Assembly (NCBI RefSeq): GCF_030053425.1
Contig: NZ_JASGBI010000001.1
Coordinates: 1,248,001 to 1,312,000 of the forward strand
From: Lysobacter stagni
Lineage (GTDB): Bacteria > Pseudomonadota > Gammaproteobacteria > Xanthomonadales > Xanthomonadaceae
Direction: 5' to 3'
Length of the DNA stretch: 64,000 nt
The notes under the pieces were generated by a model. The model was not told where the DNA came from and did not search any database. It was given only the letters and a program-made list of their open reading frames with translations. A program made the translations under genes and the position numbers. This document shows positions 43,843-53,631 of this stretch, in pieces. The first letter of the stretch is position 1, and each line of letters opens with the position of its first letter.

Positions 43843-45081
43843 TCACGTCTGCGGCACGGGCTCCAGCCCACTGCGATCGTCGGAGCGCTTCTTCGACGGG
43901 AACAGCAGCGCGATCGACGCCGCGGCCAGGCCCAGCGCCATCGAGCCGATGTACATCCACGTGTAACTGCCGAAACGGTCGAATAGCCAGCCGCCCATCA
44001 GCGGGCCCAGCGCCATGCCCATGCCGGACAGCAGCGAGGCCGCGCCCATCACCGTGCCCAGGATCTGCGGGCGGAAGGCATCGCGGGCGAGCGAGGCATA
44101 CAACGGCATCGTGCCGCCGTAGGCCATGCCGAACACCATCGCCACCGCATAGAAGCCATCGAGCTGGCTCACGCGCAGGTAGGACACCGCTGCGAATGCC
44201 TGGATGAACAATCCCGCCACCAGCATCGGCTTCGCACCGACGCGATCGGCCAGTACGCCGAACAGCAGGCGTCCGCCGAGACCGGCCGCGCCTTCCATGC
44301 TGTAGATGGTGACCGCGGCGGTGACGCTGAGTCCGCACCCGACGGCGTAGCTGACGGTGTGGAAGATTGGACCGGAATGCGCGGCGCAGCAGGCGAAGAA
44401 GGCCAATCCGAGCACGATGAACGCACGCGAGCGCAGTGCCTGCCCGACCGTCTTCGCACCGCTGGCGGTGTCGCCTGCATCGGCATGCATCGCGCCGGGC
44501 GGCGCGCGCACGAACCAGACCGCCGGCAGGGTCAGCGCCCAGGTCAGCAGGCCGACGATCAACAGCGTGTGGCGCCAGTCGTAATGCACGACCAGCCACG
44601 CCACCAGCGGTGACATGGTCATCGGCGCCACGCCAACGCCGGCCGACACCAGTGAAACGGCCAGGTTGCGGCGCTTCTCGAATGCCGATGCCGTCGCGGC
44701 CATCACCGGCGCGAAGAAGCTGGCCACGGCCACGCCCATCAGCACGCCATAGGTCAGCTGGAACTGCAGCAGGCTGCCGGCACGACTGGCCAGCACGCAG
44801 GCCAGACCCATCAGCAGCGCGCCGCACAGCACGACCACGCGCGGCCCGAAGCGGTCGCTGAGCATGCCCCAGCCGAAGCCGGCGAAGCCGCTGGTGATGA
44901 AGGCTATGGTCATCGCACTGGACAGCCCGGCGCGTGACCAGCCGGTGGCCTGGCTCATCGGCCCCAACAGCACGGCCAGCGCGAACAGCACGCCGATACC
45001 GACGCAACCCAGCAATGCGCCGGCGGCGACGAGGGACCAGTTGCGGTCCAGCGGAGCGGGGGAGACGACGGAACCGTTCAT
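43843..45081 (-). CDS. MFS permease, monocarboxylate/OFA type
   Basis: A 412-residue inner-membrane carrier with about twelve helices. The loop after helix 2 reads GWGMLSDRFGPRVVV and the matching second-half loop GRLLFGVLADRVGAKPM, both standard MFS A-motifs. The first helix (GALLGCVGIGVLFALAVLLGP) and GWSRAGLSSAMTI resemble the oxalate:formate/monocarboxylate group. An organic acid is the likely cargo. It faces the long regulatory gap before xylB. Confidence 0.88.
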   Translation of the reverse strand: MNGSVVSPAPLDRNWSLVAAGALLGCVGIGVLFALAVLLGPMSQATGWSRAGLSSAMTIAFITSGFAGFGWGMLSDRFGPRVVVLCGALLMGLACVLASRAGSLLQFQLTYGVLMGVAVASFFAPVMAATASAFEKRRNLAVSLVSAGVGVAPMTMSPLVAWLVVHYDWRHTLLIVGLLTWALTLPAVWFVRAPPGAMHADAGDTASGAKTVGQALRSRAFIVLGLAFFACCAAHSGPIFHTVSYAVGCGLSVTAAVTIYSMEGAAGLGGRLLFGVLADRVGAKPMLVAGLFIQAFAAVSYLRVSQLDGFYAVAMVFGMAYGGTMPLYASLARDAFRPQILGTVMGAASLLSGMGMALGPLMGGWLFDRFGSYTWMYIGSMALGLAAASIALLFPSKKRSDDRSGLEPVPQT

Positions 45082-45416
45082 GCGAGTTTTCCCGTTGGCT
45101 GTGTCTGTTCGACGAACCGGCCGCACCCGAATCGACAGGCCGCCGCCGTCAGGAGCCCAGCGTGCGGTCCGCGAGACCCCCGTTCCACGGTGGCTCCCGC
45201 CATGCCCTGGCGATCGTGGAACCACTTCCCGATCGATGCGGGTCCTTGGCCGTCGACGAGCACCCCGGTCGGCCCGAACCTCGGACATCCGTTCGAAGCC
45301 GCTCCGTGGTCTGGCCGCATCCCGGCGCCCCCTGAAGCGGATCGGGCTCAGGGCGATCGAGCCTCAGACCGGGCCGCCGCAACAGACGGGTCCGGCGCCA
45401 CCTGAACAGGCGAAAT

Positions 45417-45430
45417 AGTTAGCGCTATCT
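45417..45430 (-). promoter_or_regulatory. xyl-box-like operator (distal)
   Basis: Minus-strand AGATAGCGCTAACT agrees at 11 of 14 positions with TGGTAGCGCTAACA, the xyl-box reported for XylR of Xanthomonas campestris. The TAGCGCTA core is a perfect palindrome. Confidence 0.6.
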
Positions 45431-45658
45431 TTACGTTTGACCGTACGGGCCAGAAATCCGGGAAAGGGCGCGCTTGGGAGCCCCGGGCCCCGGTGTCCGC
45501 CAGCGAAGCGTGCCAGCCGCGCCGGATCATCGTATTTCTGCACTGCAGCAAGGCTTTTTTCGTCGCCGTAGGTACAGTGCACCTACCCGCCGGCCCCCGA
45601 TCCCAGACATGACTCTGCTGGTCCACCCTTCCAGTGACGGATTTCTCTGCCACCAAAA

Positions 45659-45672
45659 TGGTAGCGCTAACT
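45659..45672 (+). promoter_or_regulatory. xyl-box-like operator (proximal to xylB)
   Basis: TGGTAGCGCTAACT agrees at 13 of 14 positions with the Xanthomonas xyl-box. It ends 19 bases before the xylB ATG, in a place where a LacI-type repressor would block expression until xylose is present. Confidence 0.78.
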
Positions 45673-45691
45673 TTTTTTGGAGCGCCTCCGC

Positions 45692-47200
45692 ATGAGTCTG
45701 TTCGTCGGTCTGGATGTCGGTACGCAGAGCGTCAAGCTGGTCGCCTATGACCCGCAGGCGCGGCGCATCGTCGCCACGCATGGCCAGCCGCTGGAGCTGA
45801 TCGCCGGCAACGACGGCAGCCGCGAACAGCACGCGCAGTGGTGGATCGACGCGATCCGCACCTGCTTCGGAAAACTCGAACCCGCACTGCGCGCCCGTGT
45901 CGCGGCGATCGGCGTGTCGGGCCAGCAGCACGGCTTCGTGCCGGTGGATGCGGACGGGAACGTGCTCGCGCCCGCCAAGCTGTGGTGCGACACCAGCACC
46001 AGCGGCGAGTGCGACGAGATCATGTCCGCGGCGGGTGGCGCGCAGCGCTGCGTCGAACTGGCGGGCAATCCCATCCTCGCCGGCTACACCGCCTCGAAGC
46101 TGCCGTGGACACGCAAGCACCGGCCCGAGGTCTACGCGAAGCTCGCGACCATCCTGCTGCCGCACGATTACGTGAACTTCTGGCTCACTGGCGAGCGCTG
46201 GATGGAATACGGCGACGCCTCCGGTACCGGCTGGCTGGACGTTCGCACGCGCACGTGGTCGCGCGAGATACTCGCCGCCACCGATGCCGGCACGGCTCTG
46301 GCCGCGTTCCTGCCGCCGCTGGTCGATGCCGACCACAGCGCTTTCATCTCGCGCGCGGTGGCCGAGGAACTCGACCTGCCGCGCGACGTGCGCGTGAGCG
46401 CCGGCGGTGGCGACAACATGATGGCCGCCGTGGGCACCGGCAATGTCGTGCCGGGCGTGCTGACGATGAGCCTGGGCACCTCGGGCACGCTGTTCGCCTG
46501 CGCGGACCGGCCGGTGGTGGACGAGGCCGCCGGCTGGGCCGCCTTTTGCTCTTCCACCGGCAGCTGGCTGCCGCTGATCTGCACGATGAACACCACCGTC
46601 GCCACCGAGAACGTGGCCAGACTGTTCGGCTTCAGCACGCGCGACGGCGATGCGGTCATGGCCGGCACCGCGCCTGGCGCGGACGGCCTGACGATGCTGC
46701 CGTTCTTCAACGGCGAGCGCACGCCCGACCTGCCCAACGCACGCGCAAGCCTGCTGGGCATGGACATGGGCAACCTGACGCGCGGCAACGTGTACCGCGC
46801 CGCGATGGAAGGTGCGACCTACGCGCTGCGCAACGGCTTCGATTCGCTGCGCAACGCCGGCATGACGTTCGATTCGATCCGCCTCACCGGCGGTGGAAGC
46901 CACAGCGCGGCATGGCGGCAGATGGTCGCCGATGTGTTCGACCTGCCGGTGCAGGTGCCCGAACAGGCCGAAGGCGCAGCCTTCGGCGCGGCGCTGCAGG
47001 CACTGTGGGCGCACGGCCGTGCCACCGGCGCGGACGCCGACATCGCCAGCATCGCGCGCGAACACGTGCGCGTGGACGAAGCCGCCTCGGCGCGCCCGCA
47101 GCCGGAGGCCGTCGCGGCCTACCGCGAGGCGTACCAGCGCTTCCTGCGCCACCTCGACAACGAGCGCCAGCAGCACGCCGGCGCCAGCACCACACGATGA
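45692..47200 (+). CDS. xylB: xylulokinase
   Basis: A 502-residue FGGY-family kinase that phosphorylates D-xylulose to xylulose 5-phosphate. [17 protein letters not shown] at the start is the phosphate 1 motif. [13 protein letters not shown] and KLWCDTST bind the sugar. [26 protein letters not shown] and [19 protein letters not shown] are the second-domain signatures. The ATG at 45692 follows GGAG, and the proximal xyl-box lies just upstream. First gene of the xylose operon. Confidence 0.96.
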   Translation: MSLFVGLDVGTQSVKLVAYDPQARRIVATHGQPLELIAGNDGSREQHAQWWIDAIRTCFGKLEPALRARVAAIGVSGQQHGFVPVDADGNVLAPAKLWCDTSTSGECDEIMSAAGGAQRCVELAGNPILAGYTASKLPWTRKHRPEVYAKLATILLPHDYVNFWLTGERWMEYGDASGTGWLDVRTRTWSREILAATDAGTALAAFLPPLVDADHSAFISRAVAEELDLPRDVRVSAGGGDNMMAAVGTGNVVPGVLTMSLGTSGTLFACADRPVVDEAAGWAAFCSSTGSWLPLICTMNTTVATENVARLFGFSTRDGDAVMAGTAPGADGLTMLPFFNGERTPDLPNARASLLGMDMGNLTRGNVYRAAMEGATYALRNGFDSLRNAGMTFDSIRLTGGGSHSAAWRQMVADVFDLPVQVPEQAEGAAFGAALQALWAHGRATGADADIASIAREHVRVDEAASARPQPEAVAAYREAYQRFLRHLDNERQQHAGASTTR

Positions 47201-47255
47201 CGCGCACGCCGCCATCGCCCTCATCCACCACTCACGACCAGCGACTCCCACGAAC

Positions 47256-48587
47256 ATGAGCAAACATTTCATCGGCGCCAAGGAATACTTCCCCGGCATC
47301 GGCCGCATCCCGTTCGAGGGACGCGATTCCGACAACCCGCTCGCCTTCAAGGTCTACGACGCCAACAAGAAGATCGGCGGCAAGACCATGGCCGAGCACC
47401 TGAAGTTCGCGGTGTGCTACTGGCACACCTTCACCAACGCCGGCCACGATCCGTTCGGCCCCGGCACGCGCAAGTTCCCGTGGGAAGGCGCGACGCCGAT
47501 GCAGACGGCGGAGAACAAGGTCGACGCCGCGTTCGAGTTCATCACCAAGCTCGGCGTGCCGTACTACTGCTTCCACGACGTCGACCTGGCGCCGGATGCG
47601 GAAGACATCGGCCAGTACGAGAAGAACCTCAAGCACATGGTCGCGCTCGCCAAGGAGCGCCAGAACGCCACCGGCGTGAAGCTGCTGTGGGGCACGGCGA
47701 ACCTGTTCTCGCACCCGCGCTACATGAATGGTGCTTCGACCAACCCCGACTTCAACGTCGTCGCGCGCGCTGCCGTGCAGGTGAAGGCCGCGATCGACGC
47801 CACCGTCGAGCTGGGCGGCGAGCACTACGTGTTCTGGGGTGGCCGCGAAGGCTACGCCAGCCTGCTCAACACCAACATGAAGCGTGAGCTGGACCACTTC
47901 GCGTGCTTCCTGACCATGGCCCGCGACTACGGTCGCAGCATCGGTTTCAAGGGTTACTACCTCATCGAGCCCAAGCCGATGGAGCCGATGAAGCACCAGT
48001 ACGACTTTGACAGCGCCACCGTCGCCGGCTTCCTCGCCCAGCACGGCCTGGAAAAGGACTTCAAGCTCAACATCGAAGCCAACCACGCCACGCTGTCGGG
48101 CCACACCTTCGAACACGACCTGCAGGTCGCATCCGACCACGGCCTGCTGGGTTCCATCGACGCCAACCGCGGCAATCCGCAGAACGGCTGGGACACCGAC
48201 CAGTTCCCGACCGACCTGTACGACACCGTCGGCGCCATGATGGTGGTGCTGCGCCAGGGCGGCCTGGTGGGCGGCCTGAACTTCGACGCCAAGGCGCGTC
48301 GCGAATCCACCGACATGGAAGACCTGTTCATCGCCCACATCGGCGGCATGGATGCGTTCGCCCGTGGCCTGGAAGTCGCCCATTCGCTGCTGACGGCCTC
48401 GCCGTGGGAGCAGTGGCGCACCGAGCGTTACGCCAGCTTCGACAGCGGCGCCGGCCAGGATTTCGCCAAGGGCAAGCTCGGCCTGGCCGATCTGCACGCG
48501 CTGGCGGTCAAGAACGGCGAGCCGACGCAGATCAGCGGCAAGCAGGAGCGTTACGAGAACCTGCTCAACCAGCACCTGCTGCGCTGA
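47256..48587 (+). CDS. xylA: xylose isomerase
   Basis: A 443-residue cytoplasmic TIM-barrel enzyme converting D-xylose to D-xylulose with two divalent metals. Characteristic segments are [29 protein letters not shown] with the catalytic His, [32 protein letters not shown] with metal Glu, [18 protein letters not shown] and GSIDANRG. Size and motifs indicate the class II (long) type. It follows xylB after 55 bases in the same direction. Confidence 0.98.
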   Translation: MSKHFIGAKEYFPGIGRIPFEGRDSDNPLAFKVYDANKKIGGKTMAEHLKFAVCYWHTFTNAGHDPFGPGTRKFPWEGATPMQTAENKVDAAFEFITKLGVPYYCFHDVDLAPDAEDIGQYEKNLKHMVALAKERQNATGVKLLWGTANLFSHPRYMNGASTNPDFNVVARAAVQVKAAIDATVELGGEHYVFWGGREGYASLLNTNMKRELDHFACFLTMARDYGRSIGFKGYYLIEPKPMEPMKHQYDFDSATVAGFLAQHGLEKDFKLNIEANHATLSGHTFEHDLQVASDHGLLGSIDANRGNPQNGWDTDQFPTDLYDTVGAMMVVLRQGGLVGGLNFDAKARRESTDMEDLFIAHIGGMDAFARGLEVAHSLLTASPWEQWRTERYASFDSGAGQDFAKGKLGLADLHALAVKNGEPTQISGKQERYENLLNQHLLR

Positions 48588-48618
48588 AGGTGCCGGAAGC
48601 CGCATGATGTGACGGGTG

Positions 48619-48643
48619 CCCTCCCGCTACCGGAGCGGGAGGG
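48619..48643 (+). other. hairpin between xylA and the permease gene
   Basis: A perfect 10-bp stem (48619-48628 with 48634-48643) and a 5-base loop start 31 bases after xylA. There is no clean T-run. It may end or reduce the xylBA transcript before the permease gene. Confidence 0.6.
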
Positions 48644-48705
48644 TGCAGTTTGGGGCACCGCCTTGTGCGGTGGAGGGGTCCGGTCACCACAACGAGTACA
48701 AGCGA

Positions 48706-50136
48706 ATGAATAGCGCCACGCTCGAAAGTGCCACGTCCGCGAATGCGGAGAACACCCGTTTCATCATCCTGGTCAGCTGCGTCGCGACCATCGGCGGTTT
48801 CCTGTTCGGCTTCGACAGTGGCGTGATCAACGGCACCGTCGACGGCCTGCAACAGGCGTTCCATTCCACCAAGGCCGGACTCGGTTTCGAGGTCGCCTCC
48901 ATGCTGCTGGGCTGTGCGATCGGCGCGTTCTTCGCCGGTCGCCTGGCCGACCGCTGGGGTCGTCGCTCGGTACTGATCATCTCGGCCGTGCTGTTCCTGA
49001 TCTCCGCGCTCGGCGCGGGTGCGGCGGCAACCTCGACGATGTTCGTCATCGCACGCGTGATCGGCGGTTTCGCCGTCGGTGCGGCCAGCGTGATGTCGCC
49101 GGCGTACATCGCCGAAGTGGCGTCCGCGCGTTACCGCGGGCGGCTGGCCACCGTGCAGCAGATCGCCATCATCGGCGGCCTGTTCAGTGCGTTCCTCAGC
49201 AACTACCTGCTGGCCAAGACGGCCGGCGCCTCCACGCAGCCGCTGTGGATGGGCCACGAGGCCTGGCGCTGGATGTTCTGGATGATGGCGCTGCCGTCCG
49301 CGTTGTTCCTCGCGCTGCTGCTGATCATCCCGGAGAGCCCGCGCTACCTTGTCGTGAAGAAGCGCAAGGACGACGCCCTCGCCGTGCTGACCAAGCTGTA
49401 CGGTGCGAGCGAGGCGAAGAACAAGCTGACCGAGATCGACGCTTCGCTGTCGGCCGACCACCATCGCCCGCAGTTGTCGGACCTGATCAACAAGACGACC
49501 GGCAAGATCCGCCCGATCGTGTGGATCGGCATCGGCCTGGCGACGTTCCAGCAGCTGGTCGGCATCAACGTCGTGTTCTATTACGGCGCGGTGCTGTGGC
49601 AGGCGGTGGGCTTCTCCGAAAGTGATGCGCTGCTGATCAACGTGCTGTCGGGCGCGCTCAGCATCGGTGCGTGCCTGGTGACCGTGCTGCTGATCGACCG
49701 CATCGGGCGCAAGCCGCTGCTGTGGATCGGTTCGGTCGGCATGGCGGTGTCGCTGGCGTTGATGACCTTCGCCTTCGCCACGGCGTCGCTCGACGCCGGC
49801 GGCAAGCTGGTGCTGTCCGATTCCATGGGCACGCTGGCGCTGATCGCCGCCAACGTCTACGTGATCTTCTTCAACGCGTCCTGGGGCCCGGTGATGTGGG
49901 TGATGCTGGGCGAGATGTTCCCGAACCAGATCCGCGGTTCGGGCCTTGCTGTCGCCGGTGCGGCGCAGTGGACCAGCAACTTCGCCATCACCGTGACCTT
50001 CCCGATCCTGCTGGCCGGCATCGGCCTGGCCGGCGCGTACGGCATCTACACCGTGGCCGCGATCGTGTCGGTGTTCTTTGTCCTGAAGTACGTCTACGAG
50101 ACCAAGGGCAAGGAACTGGAGCAGATGGAAGGTTGA
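48706..50136 (+). CDS. sugar-porter MFS transporter, probable D-xylose:H+ symporter
   Basis: A 476-residue inner-membrane symporter of the sugar porter family. All family signatures appear: GGFLFGFDSGVINGTVDGL, GRLADRWGRRSVL, PESPRYLV after helix 6, QQLVGINVVFYYG in helix 7, DRIGRKPLL, and GEMFPNQIRGSG. Similarity to XylE and the position beside xylBA suggest xylose as cargo. The ATG at 48706 has a weak ribosome site. It is convergent with the regulator gene across a UUCG-loop hairpin. Confidence 0.92.
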   Translation: MNSATLESATSANAENTRFIILVSCVATIGGFLFGFDSGVINGTVDGLQQAFHSTKAGLGFEVASMLLGCAIGAFFAGRLADRWGRRSVLIISAVLFLISALGAGAAATSTMFVIARVIGGFAVGAASVMSPAYIAEVASARYRGRLATVQQIAIIGGLFSAFLSNYLLAKTAGASTQPLWMGHEAWRWMFWMMALPSALFLALLLIIPESPRYLVVKKRKDDALAVLTKLYGASEAKNKLTEIDASLSADHHRPQLSDLINKTTGKIRPIVWIGIGLATFQQLVGINVVFYYGAVLWQAVGFSESDALLINVLSGALSIGACLVTVLLIDRIGRKPLLWIGSVGMAVSLALMTFAFATASLDAGGKLVLSDSMGTLALIAANVYVIFFNASWGPVMWVMLGEMFPNQIRGSGLAVAGAAQWTSNFAITVTFPILLAGIGLAGAYGIYTVAAIVSVFFVLKYVYETKGKELEQMEG

Positions 50137-50173
50137 GGCGAAGCCCGCATGGCCTCGCCACCCACGCAACCAT

Positions 50174-50197
50174 CGCGCCCGCGTTCGCGCGGGCGCG
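50174..50197. terminator. bidirectional terminator with UUCG tetraloop
   Basis: A perfect 10-bp GC-rich stem (50174-50183 with 50188-50197) closes a TTCG loop between the convergent permease and regulator genes. CTT follows on the plus strand. The extra-stable tetraloop supports a terminator role in both directions. Confidence 0.75.
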
Positions 50198-50199
50198 CT

Positions 50200-51267
50200 T
50201 CAGTGGTTGTTGCCGCGTTTGGGCGGAGCCACCGAGTCGCGAGTGACAAGCTGGTGCGCGACGACATGGTCCGTCACCACGCGCGTGCTCTTGTCCTTGC
50301 GGCGGATGTTGCGCAGCAGGATGTCGACGGCCGAATCGGCCATCGAGGCGATCGGCTGGTGGATGGTGGTGAGTTCCGGCCACACCGTGGTGGCGGCGGA
50401 CGTGTCGTCGAATCCGACGACGGAAAGATCGCGCGGCACGTCCAGTCCGCGGCGATGCGCCACGGACACCGCGGCAGAGGCCATGTCGTCGTTGCTGGCG
50501 AAGATGGCCGTGGGCGGATGCTTGTGCGCCAGCAGCTTCTCGGTGGCATCCAGGCCGGAGCGGTAGGTGAACAGTCCCTGCTGCACGAGCGTGGCATCCA
50601 CTTCGATACCGGCCTGCGCGTGCGCGGCCAGGAAACCTTCGTAGCGACGCGCGCTGGCGGTCTGGTTCGGGTTGCCCTTGATGTAGCCGATGCGGGTGTG
50701 ACCGAGCGAGATCAGATGTGCGGTGATTTCCTGACTGGCGCGGAAGTCGTCGATGCGGACGCTGGAAATCTCCTGGCTGAAACGGTCCGAGGCGATGGCG
50801 ACCACGGGGATTCCGGCATTGACCAGTTCGGCCACCACCGCCTTCGACTCGCACAGCGGCGGCGGCAGGATCGCGCCCGCCACGGTCTTGGCCAGTGCAC
50901 GCGCCGCGTTGCGCTGCGCTTCGGCGTTGAGGGTGTCCCAGCTGTCGATCATCAACTGCGCCGCGGTACGCGCTGCACCGCGCAGCGCACCGACCAGCAA
51001 CTCGCGAAGGTAGGCCGAGCTGGGGTTGGTGTAGATCAGCGCGATGCGCGTGTGCTGCGCGGCGGCGAGCGAACTGGCCGCCAGGTTGGGCGTGTAGCCC
51101 AGTTCCTTCACCGCACGCATGACGCGGTCGCGTGTCGTGTCGCGCACCTTGCCCTGGCCGTTGATGACGCGCGATACGGTCATCGGCGACACGCTCGCCA
51201 GCGTGGCGACCTCGTCGATGGTGACGGCGTGGCCCTTGCGGCGAATCGATTTCCGGGTCTTCTCCAA
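50200..51267 (-). CDS. xylR: LacI-family regulator, probable XylR of xylan/xylose genes
   Basis: A 355-residue repressor. The helix-turn-helix reads VTIDEVATLASVSPMTVSRV, the hinge ends LAASSLAAAQ, and the ligand domain ends VVGFDDTSAATTVWPELTTI with a HQPIASMAD segment. The TTG start at 51267 is chosen because GGAAGG precedes it and the residues before are atypical. This leaves a 101-base divergent space to GH67. It likely binds the xyl-box-like sites upstream of xylB and responds to xylose or a xylan fragment; this is inferred from the neighbours. Confidence 0.88.
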   Translation of the reverse strand: MEKTRKSIRRKGHAVTIDEVATLASVSPMTVSRVINGQGKVRDTTRDRVMRAVKELGYTPNLAASSLAAAQHTRIALIYTNPSSAYLRELLVGALRGAARTAAQLMIDSWDTLNAEAQRNAARALAKTVAGAILPPPLCESKAVVAELVNAGIPVVAIASDRFSQEISSVRIDDFRASQEITAHLISLGHTRIGYIKGNPNQTASARRYEGFLAAHAQAGIEVDATLVQQGLFTYRSGLDATEKLLAHKHPPTAIFASNDDMASAAVSVAHRRGLDVPRDLSVVGFDDTSAATTVWPELTTIHQPIASMADSAVDILLRNIRRKDKSTRVVTDHVVAHQLVTRDSVAPPKRGNNH

Positions 51268-51368
51268 CGTTCCTTCCTTCTTGGAAACCGCGGCCGCGCG
51301 TGCCGCAACGAACGAAGTGCGCCGCACGCGCGACGCACTCCGAAATTCACCGTGATACAGGACTGCGA

Positions 51369-53630
51369 ATGAGAGCTCTGCACATGGTACGGGCATCCCG
51401 CCCGTACGGCGACAGCGTACGCCAGGCCGCGCAACGCGCCCAGCATGCCTGCATCGACCGGGCGCGCGCCCTCATCGCACTGCTGGCTCTGGGGTTGCTG
51501 GTCGTCCTGTCGATGCCGGGCACGGCGCGAGCCGAGGATGGTTACGACCTGTGGCTGCGCTATCGCCCGCTTGCCCAGGCCGATGCCGTGCGGCCCCATG
51601 CCACGCAGCTGGTCGCGCCGGAGACGACGCCGACGCAGTCCGCCACCCGCGCCGAACTGTTGCGCGGCCTCTCCGGCCTGCTGGGCACGGACCTTGCCGT
51701 GCAGCCTACGGCCACGGCCGATGGCGCGATCGTCGTCGGTACGCCGGCTTCATCGCCGGCCATCGCTGCCCTGCGCCTGAAGACGAAGGACCTTGGGCGC
51801 GAGGGCTATCTCATCCGCAGCGCCAGAATCGATGGACATCGCGCGACCGTGATCGCGGCCAACGACGACATCGGTGCGCTGTACGGCGCGTTCCATCTGC
51901 TGCGCCTGGTGCAGACGGCCCAGTCGCTGGACGCGCTCGACATCCGCGAAGTGCCGCGCACGCAACTGCGCATGCTCAATCACTGGGACAACCTCAACCG
52001 TCACGTCGAACGCGGCTACGCGGGCGAATCGATCTGGGACTGGCACAAGCTGCCGGACTATCTCTCCCCGCGCTACACCGATTACGCCCGCGCGAACGCA
52101 TCCATCGGCATCAACGCCACGGTGCTCAACAACGTCAACGCGAGCGCGCAGCAGCTGACGCCGATGTACATCGAGAAGGCGGCCGCGCTGGCGAACGTGC
52201 TGCGCCCCTACGGCATCCGCGTGTTCCTGAGCGCGAGATTCAGCGCGCCGGTGGAGATCGGCGGACTCAAGAACGCCGACCCGCTCGATCCGGCCGTGAA
52301 GCAGTGGTGGAAGGACAAGGCCGACGAGATCTACAAGGCCATTCCCGACTTCGGCGGCTTCCTGGTCAAGGCCAATTCCGAAGGCCAGCCCGGCCCGCAG
52401 GACTACGGCCGGACGCACGCCGACGGCGCCAACATGATGGCTGACGCGGTGAAGCCGCACGGCGGCAAGGTGATCTGGCGCGCGTTCGTCTACTCGCACG
52501 AAACTCCGGACGACCGCGCCAAGCAGGCCTGGAACGAATTCGTTCCGCTGGATGGAAAGTTCCGCGACAACGTGATGGTGCAGGTGAAGAACGGCGCCAT
52601 CGACTTCCAGCCGCGCGAACCCTTCCATCCGTTATTCGGTGCGATGCCGAAGACGCCGCTGATGATGGAGTTCCAGATCACCAAGGAATACCTGGGCTTC
52701 GCCACGCACCTGGCCTATCTCGGCCCGCTGTTCGAGGAAACGCTGCGCGCCGACACGCAGGTGCGCGGCCCGGGCTCGACGGTGGCGAAGGTGATCGATG
52801 GATCGCTGCACGCCGGCACGCTTCCGAAGGGCGCGATCACCGGCATGGCCGGCGTGGCCAACATCGGCAGCGACCGCAACTGGAGCGGCTCGCATTTCGA
52901 TCAGGCCAACTGGTACGCCTACGGACGCCTGGCGTGGAATCCGTACCTGTCCTCGCGCGACATCGCGCAGGAGTGGGCACGCATGACCTTCTCCAGCGAC
53001 GATGCCGTCGTGCAACCGATCGTCGGCATGATGATGGGGTCGCGTGAGGCCGTGGTGGACTACATGACGCCGCTGGGTCTGCATCATCTGATGGGGCGCA
53101 GCCACCACTACGGGCCGGGTCCGTGGGTGGAAGGCGGTCCGCGCGCGGATTGGACCTCGGTCTATTACCACCGCGCCTCGAAGGACGGCATCGGTTTCGA
53201 TCGCACCACGCACGGCAGCGGCGCCGTCTCGCAGTACGCGCCGCCAGTGGCCGCGCAGTTCGATGACGTGAAGAAGACGCCCGAGGAATTCCTGCTCTGG
53301 TTCCACCACGTGCCCTGGGATTACACGACGAAGTCCGGTCGCCCGTTGTGGGGCGAGCTGGTGCACCGCTACTCGCAGGGCGTGGACTACGTGCGCGGCA
53401 TGCGCCGCACCTGGGACGGCCTGAAGGGACGCGTCGACGACGAGCGCCATGCGCAGGTCGCGACGTTCCTCGCGATCCAGGAGAAGGAAGCGCAATGGTG
53501 GCGCGACGCCAGCATCGCCTACTTCCAGACCTTCGCGCAGCGGCCGCTGCCGGAGGGCGAAGCGCCGCCCGCGCACGCGCTGGACTACTACGAATCGCTC
53601 GAATTTCCGTTTGCCCCGGGGAATGGCTGA
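51369..53630 (+). CDS. exported GH67 alpha-glucuronidase
   Basis: A 753-residue enzyme that removes (4-O-methyl)glucuronic acid from the non-reducing end of xylo-oligosaccharides. A signal anchor or peptide (LIALLALGLLVVLSM, cleaved near TARAE) precedes the three GH67 domains. Active-site segments are HWDNLNRHVERGYAG, LVKANSEGQPGPQDYGR with the acid Glu, and the carboxylate pair around LDGKFRDNVMVQVKNGAID and QPREPFHPLFG. Length is normal. It begins a glucuronoxylan operon, divergent from the regulator. Confidence 0.96.
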   Translation: MRALHMVRASRPYGDSVRQAAQRAQHACIDRARALIALLALGLLVVLSMPGTARAEDGYDLWLRYRPLAQADAVRPHATQLVAPETTPTQSATRAELLRGLSGLLGTDLAVQPTATADGAIVVGTPASSPAIAALRLKTKDLGREGYLIRSARIDGHRATVIAANDDIGALYGAFHLLRLVQTAQSLDALDIREVPRTQLRMLNHWDNLNRHVERGYAGESIWDWHKLPDYLSPRYTDYARANASIGINATVLNNVNASAQQLTPMYIEKAAALANVLRPYGIRVFLSARFSAPVEIGGLKNADPLDPAVKQWWKDKADEIYKAIPDFGGFLVKANSEGQPGPQDYGRTHADGANMMADAVKPHGGKVIWRAFVYSHETPDDRAKQAWNEFVPLDGKFRDNVMVQVKNGAIDFQPREPFHPLFGAMPKTPLMMEFQITKEYLGFATHLAYLGPLFEETLRADTQVRGPGSTVAKVIDGSLHAGTLPKGAITGMAGVANIGSDRNWSGSHFDQANWYAYGRLAWNPYLSSRDIAQEWARMTFSSDDAVVQPIVGMMMGSREAVVDYMTPLGLHHLMGRSHHYGPGPWVEGGPRADWTSVYYHRASKDGIGFDRTTHGSGAVSQYAPPVAAQFDDVKKTPEEFLLWFHHVPWDYTTKSGRPLWGELVHRYSQGVDYVRGMRRTWDGLKGRVDDERHAQVATFLAIQEKEAQWWRDASIAYFQTFAQRPLPEGEAPPAHALDYYESLEFPFAPGNG

Positions 53631-53631
53631 C

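Larger units (their letters stand above)
45082..45691. other. 610-base regulatory gap before xylB
   Basis: No credible gene is seen; open frames are Arg/Pro rich and lack ribosome sites. It contains two xyl-box-like palindromes (45417-45430 and 45659-45672), 242 bases apart, and locally AT-richer DNA around 45410-45440 and 45640-45685 that should hold promoters. The distance between boxes would allow looping. Confidence 0.6.
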
